NCBI GenBank assembly: GCA_902767235.1
Contig: CACXGR010000046.1
Span: 1 to 9,175 of the forward strand
Direction: 5' to 3'
DNA: 9,175 nt
DNA from: an uncultured Lachnospiraceae bacterium
GTDB taxonomy: Bacteria; Bacillota; Clostridia; Lachnospirales; Lachnospiraceae
Below, piece after piece: positions 5,944-9,175 of this stretch (its first letter is position 1; the number at the start of each line of letters is the position of its first letter). Under the pieces are notes generated by a model. That model was not told the DNA's origin, searched no databases, and saw only the letters and a program-made list of their open reading frames with translations. The position numbers and the translations under genes are program-made.

Positions 5944-7862
5944 ACCAGCGCACCTCCTACCATAAAGCTGACCATGATGGCCAGCACAGCCGTAGTCATG
6001 AGCTGGCAGACGATCATCATTCTGTCCGGATTGATCCGCTTGTCAAAATAGTAATTGGACAGCCACAGCTTCTTCCCGTCGCCGAAGGAGTCCACAAAGG
6101 TCTTATTGTCTCCCATGTTGACGCCGCTCATATAGTTGAGCTTGTAGTTGGTCTGCATGTTCTTGTAGTGCATGTAGGCGACCCAGGGGATCGCGAACAC
6201 CATGCACATGATCAGGACCATCATGGCCAGGATCCCGTTGGGGAGCACGTCCGTGAACTGGCCGTACATCTCCACCAGCAGGGGATCCACGAAGCGGGTC
6301 GAAATAAACGGCATGAGCACACAGAGTGTGATCATGAGCGCCGCGTGGATGGTCATGGACCACATCTCGCTGTCACCGGTGATATCTTTTTTCATTCTCT
6401 CGCCGGTCTCGTGGCTCTTGCTGATGATCTTGCCCATCCACTTGGTCCAGTAGAAACTCGTGGTGGCAGAACCGTAGGCGATGAAGAGCACCAGAAGGAT
6501 GTTGCTACTGTCCACGGCCGCTTTCAGGGCGGACCACTTGGAGATCAGCATGCCGAAAGGCGCCAGGAACATGGCCGCGATGCCGATGAACATATAGAAG
6601 CCCAGCCTGGGAAGGCGGTAGAGAAGGCCGTGCATATCCTCGATATCCCGGCTGCCGGTGGCATTCTCCGTCGCGCCCACATCCTGGAACAGCAGCGACT
6701 TGGATACGGCGTGGAACATCATGAGGAAGATGCCCGCCCAGACCGTCTCATGGGCGCCGACGCCCGCGCAGGCCGTCATCAGTCCCAGGTTGGAGATCGT
6801 CGAGAAGGCCAGCACTTTTTTGCCGTCGCTCTGGGAGATCGCCATAATGGAGGCCATAAAGAAAGTAAATCCGCCGATCAGCGCCACCATATTGCCGGTC
6901 GTCGTGCCGCCCATCGCGGGGGACAGACGGAAGAGCACGTAAATGCCCGCCTTGACCATCGTAGCGGAGTGCAGCAGCGCGGATGAGGGTGTCGGGGCCA
7001 CCATGGCGCCCATCAGCCAGGTGGAGAAGGGAAGCTGCGCCGCTTTGGTCAGCGCCGCGATAGCGACCAGGCCCACGCAGATCACTGCGGGCACTTCGCC
7101 CATCTGTGCGTATTCGATCAGCTTGTGGAAGGATACGCAGTTCTCATATCTGGCAAAATATACAATTCCCACTGCCAGCGCCGTGCCGCCCAGCAGGTTC
7201 ATCCACAGGGCCCTGAAAGAGTTGTTGACCGCCTCCTCTTCCTTCGTGTAGCCGATCAGCAGGAAGGAGCAGACGCTCGTCACTTCCCAGAAGAAGTCGA
7301 TCCAGAGAAGACTCTCGGAGAGCACAAATCCGAACATGGCACCCAGGAATACAAAAAGCAGCATGAAGAAATAATTCCGGTGATCCTCCACATCCTTTCT
7401 GTGCTGGTGATATCCGTACATATAGCCCACGGCGTAGATCACGATCATCGATCCGACAATGCCCACGATCAGGCACATGAGGATGCTCAAATGATCGATA
7501 TAAATGTGGCACAGAGTCATCGGCTTCACGTCCGTGAGCTCCTGCCACGCGATCAGAACGGTCGGCACAATGGACAGAAGACTGATCCAGTACTTCCTGT
7601 GCTTGCAGCATAGATACGTCACCAGTACCATCAGCGCCAGCTCCGCCGCGAGGATCAGGTGCCCCGCCGCCTCCGCGTGCGGCAGCAGCAGCATCGGCCT
7701 GCTGCCCTCCAGCACCCAGTAAGTCGTCAGCGCGACCGATGCCGAAGCGATCACAGCTGCCGCTGCGTAAGTGATATAGGCCCGCACTTTGTTGTCCCGG
7801 ACAAAATACATCACCGGGGCGCACAAAAGCGGGAAGATGATAAGAAAGACCGCTATTTGCAT
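5940..7862 (-). CDS. echA: Ech hydrogenase subunit A (NuoL/MrpA-like ion-pumping membrane subunit)
   Basis: A 640-residue polytopic membrane protein of the proton-conducting antiporter family shared by NuoL/M/N and Mrp subunits. It is predicted to form the distal ion-translocating part of the Ech membrane arm. Hydrophobic helices run from the N-terminus to about residue 560, followed by a polar stretch of about 560-610 and a last helix at about 614-636. Typical family residues are visible: E192 in the FFWEVTS helix, K273 in ALTKAAQLPFSTWL, K304 in HSATMVKAG, and H384 with K388 in FHAVSKSLLF. The following GSRDIEDMHGL segment (403-413) is typical of this antiporter group. The length is close to NuoL and other EchA proteins. 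A GAAAGGG-type ribosome binding site lies about 10 bases upstream of the ATG. Its TGA stop overlaps the echB start as ATGA. Whether it pumps H+ or Na+ cannot be told from sequence alone. Confidence 0.93.
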   Translation of the reverse strand: MQIAVFLIIFPLLCAPVMYFVRDNKVRAYITYAAAAVIASASVALTTYWVLEGSRPMLLLPHAEAAGHLILAAELALMVLVTYLCCKHRKYWISLLSIVPTVLIAWQELTDVKPMTLCHIYIDHLSILMCLIVGIVGSMIVIYAVGYMYGYHQHRKDVEDHRNYFFMLLFVFLGAMFGFVLSESLLWIDFFWEVTSVCSFLLIGYTKEEEAVNNSFRALWMNLLGGTALAVGIVYFARYENCVSFHKLIEYAQMGEVPAVICVGLVAIAALTKAAQLPFSTWLMGAMVAPTPSSALLHSATMVKAGIYVLFRLSPAMGGTTTGNMVALIGGFTFFMASIMAISQSDGKKVLAFSTISNLGLMTACAGVGAHETVWAGIFLMMFHAVSKSLLFQDVGATENATGSRDIEDMHGLLYRLPRLGFYMFIGIAAMFLAPFGMLISKWSALKAAVDSSNILLVLFIAYGSATTSFYWTKWMGKIISKSHETGERMKKDITGDSEMWSMTIHAALMITLCVLMPFISTRFVDPLLVEMYGQFTDVLPNGILAMMVLIMCMVFAIPWVAYMHYKNMQTNYKLNYMSGVNMGDNKTFVDSFGDGKKLWLSNYYFDKRINPDRMMIVCQLMTTAVLAIMVSFMVGGALV

Positions 7863-7911
7863 TTTCCGTTTCCCTTTCTTTCTGGTCTTTATATTTTGGA
7901 TGATCTATATG

Positions 7912-7929
7912 AAAAGACGGTCATCCGTC
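7912..7929 (-). terminator. Short hairpin plus U-run at the hypA stop codon (possible partial terminator or attenuator)
   Basis: On the minus strand the sequence reads GACGG-ATGA-CCGTC followed by TTTT: a perfect 5-bp GC-rich stem with a 4-base loop that contains the hypA stop codon, then four U residues. The stem is short, so it could at most reduce read-through into echA. It could equally be chance or an mRNA-processing site. The AT-rich stretch that follows, 7863-7911, separates hypA from echA. Confidence 0.3.
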
Positions 7930-8277
7930 CTCCGTCTCCATCTCAAGCGCTGTGAGCTGCATTCCTCTGCCCCCGCAGATCTCGCCGGCGGAGTCTCCGC
8001 ATACCGGGCAGGCATACGCGTTTCCCTTTTCCGGGTGATACACCTCCCCGCATCCCGCACATCGGATGCGGACCGGTATGACCTCCACTTTCAGCGCCGA
8101 GCCTTCCATGATCGTACCGCTCACAGCTTCCGGATAATACTTGTGCAGATATTCGGGAACGATATCCGTCATCTCTCCCACCGACACCGTGAGGCTCCGC
8201 ACGCGCACAGCGCGGTTCTCCTGCGCCTTCTGCAGCGCCAGATTCACAAACCGGACCACATAGCTCATCTCGTGCAT
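7921..8277 (-). CDS. hypA: Hydrogenase nickel incorporation protein HypA
   Basis: HypA is a small nickel metallochaperone that, with the GTPase HypB, delivers Ni to the immature hydrogenase large subunit. The 118-residue length is normal for the family. The N-terminus is MHEMS, with His2 as the expected nickel ligand, and the zinc-binding domain has the two CxxC pairs C73/C76 and C90/C93. The gene begins inside the 3' end of the CAP-domain gene (13-base overlap). GGAAAGG at 8287-8293, 9 bases upstream of the ATG, serves as ribosome binding site, so translation is probably coupled to the upstream gene. It lies directly before echA and is separated from hypC, hypD and hypE by all six ech genes. 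The likely client is EchE. No hypB is visible in the window. Family assignment is secure. Confidence 0.96.
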   Translation of the reverse strand: MHEMSYVVRFVNLALQKAQENRAVRVRSLTVSVGEMTDIVPEYLHKYYPEAVSGTIMEGSALKVEVIPVRIRCAGCGEVYHPEKGNAYACPVCGDSAGEICGGRGMQLTALEMETEDG

Positions 8278-9137
8278 CTGATAAAGCCTTTCCGGACCGC
8301 ATTCACGATCCTGCGCGCTGTCGTCGCGGTCTCCTTTCGGACCAGGGCCCGCCAGAGCGTCTCTGTGAGCGGGATCTCCCAGTGATCGTCGGCCGCCGGT
8401 GTCACTGCCGATGAAGCAGGCAGCTCCGCCTTCTTCGTGCTGTCCCCGTTTCCGGAGCCGGTGGTCCCGAATGCACCGGCGCAGGTATCTCTGCCGCCGT
8501 CCGTCCTGAGGTCCGCGATCCCGACATACTGATTGTCCGGCGTGATCAGCGCGATGTAGTGCCCGGCAGGTTCTCCGGTCTCACCGGTATACGCTTCTTT
8601 TTCCGAATACCAGCCTTCCAGCGCCTCTGCCGTGCTTCCATATCCCCAGGCCAGCGTTTCCATAGAGAAGATATCACTATCCGGAAGCACTGTAAAGCAT
8701 TCCGAGCCGTCCGGCCTGATGTGATCTTTGAGGACCGACGCCTCCACCGCCCGAAGTGCGGCCACCTGCTCCAGTTCCTCCGACCATACCGCAGGGACAT
8801 AATCCGCTTCTGTGAGCGGCTCCCCGTTTACGGGATTATTGATCCCCTCCCGGCAGGCTTCTCTGCGGATCTCATTGAGCCTGTCGGTCAGTGCCTGCCT
8901 GTCCGGCTGCTCGAGCTGTCCGTCTATGCGGATCATGGCCAGCACGTCTTCCGGATCTCCCGCTTCTGCGCCCGCTGGAATATCTGCGCCGCCCGGGGCT
9001 TCTGCGCCCGTCGAAACAGCCGCCGCCCGCGCGCCGTTCCACCAAAAACACATGCACCCGGCTATGACCCAAAGCAAGGCGGCCATGCGGGTGAGACGCC
9101 ATGTCCGCTTTATATATATGTGCTTTTTCCGCTTCAT
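8265..9137 (-). CDS. Exported CAP/SCP-domain protein, probably cell-envelope or secreted
   Basis: A 290-residue protein whose middle part looks like a bacterial CAP (SCP/PR1, CRISP-like) domain, roughly residues 80-225. Visible CAP signals are the DRLNEIRREA helix start, DHIRPDG (H139), METLAWG (E160, in the place of the usual GEN motif), WYSEKEAY (E179) and AGHYIALITP (H193), so the two His and two acidic residues of the CAP cavity seem present. The N-terminus is an export signal: basic residues 1-17, hydrophobic residues 18-33, and ARAAA near 36-40 as a possible signal-peptidase I site. IAGC at 25-28 also resembles a lipobox, so lipidation is possible. Residues 40-65 are an Ala/Gly/Pro-rich linker, and residues 226-290 form a tail without recognised domain. 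I chose the ATG at 9137 because a TTG at 9164 has no ribosome binding site. The upstream GAAGA is weak, so the start is uncertain. The stop lies 13 bases inside hypA. The role next to a hydrogenase operon is unknown. Confidence 0.8.
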   Translation of the reverse strand: MKRKKHIYIKRTWRLTRMAALLWVIAGCMCFWWNGARAAAVSTGAEAPGGADIPAGAEAGDPEDVLAMIRIDGQLEQPDRQALTDRLNEIRREACREGINNPVNGEPLTEADYVPAVWSEELEQVAALRAVEASVLKDHIRPDGSECFTVLPDSDIFSMETLAWGYGSTAEALEGWYSEKEAYTGETGEPAGHYIALITPDNQYVGIADLRTDGGRDTCAGAFGTTGSGNGDSTKKAELPASSAVTPAADDHWEIPLTETLWRALVRKETATTARRIVNAVRKGFIRCTR

Positions 9138-9175
9138 TTTTCTTCGCACCGGTTCACCGCACAAATAGAACGGGC
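9138..9175 (-). other. Short leader upstream of the CAP-domain gene, no promoter identified
   Basis: Only 38 bases are available before the chosen start. They contain no clear -10/-35 pair and no strong ribosome binding site. The operon promoter, if it lies before the CAP gene, is outside or only partly inside the window. Confidence 0.3.

Noticed and set aside
6168..6986. Plus-strand open frame of 272 codons over echA
   Set aside because: It is rich in His, Asp, Gln and Arg, as expected for the antisense of hydrophobic membrane-protein codons, and has no independent support.
3030..7862. Complex I (nuo) fragment instead of hydrogenase
   Set aside because: EchE keeps both CxxC nickel motifs, the cluster has the six-gene ech order, and hyp genes flank it. 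NuoD proteins lack these cysteines.

Overview
The window is a single minus-strand gene cluster, read from the right edge to the left. It encodes a membrane-bound, energy-converting [NiFe] hydrogenase of the Ech type (group 4, related to respiratory complex I), together with part of the Hyp machinery that builds the NiFe(CN)2CO active site. The gene order in transcription direction is: CAP/SCP-domain exported protein (8265-9137), hypA (7921-8277), echA (5940-7862), echB (5074-5943), echC (4538-5017), echD (4177-4554), echE (3030-4109), echF (2463-3008), hypC (2235-2450), hypD (1170-2231), hypE (102-1127). All eleven genes are on the same strand. They overlap or are separated by at most about 70 bases, and most have a purine-rich Shine-Dalgarno sequence inside or just after the preceding gene. 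That is the layout of one long operon, and no convincing terminator is seen before the left edge.

Function: EchC (small, Fe-S) and EchE (large, NiFe) form the catalytic module. EchF (2x[4Fe-4S]) brings electrons from reduced ferredoxin. EchD is the NuoC-like bridging subunit. EchA (NuoL/Mrp-antiporter-like) and EchB (NuoH-like) form the ion-pumping membrane arm. Together they should couple reversible ferredoxin oxidation and H2 formation to H+ or Na+ translocation. EchE keeps all four active-site cysteines (C65, C68, C353, C356), so this is a true hydrogenase and not a complex I fragment. HypC, HypD and HypE make and deliver the Fe(CN)2CO group, and HypA delivers nickel. hypB and hypF are not in the window.

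Organism: the sequence is GC-rich, and third codon positions favour G/C, so many long antisense ORFs appear that are not genes. Ech plus Hyp and a Firmicutes-style secreted CAP-domain protein point to a strictly anaerobic, fermentative bacterium. A GC-rich clostridial (Lachnospiraceae-like) gut or rumen organism is my best guess, but this is inference only.

Most of the window is a recognisable and well-conserved system. The less ordinary parts are: the CAP-domain gene overlapping hypA at the head of the operon; the 60-residue Ala/Pro/Lys-rich tail of EchF; an EchE that ends three residues after its last metal-binding cysteine; a small hairpin with a U-run at the hypA stop codon before echA; and the hyp set split around the structural genes. 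I see no RNA genes, mobile elements or CRISPR arrays.
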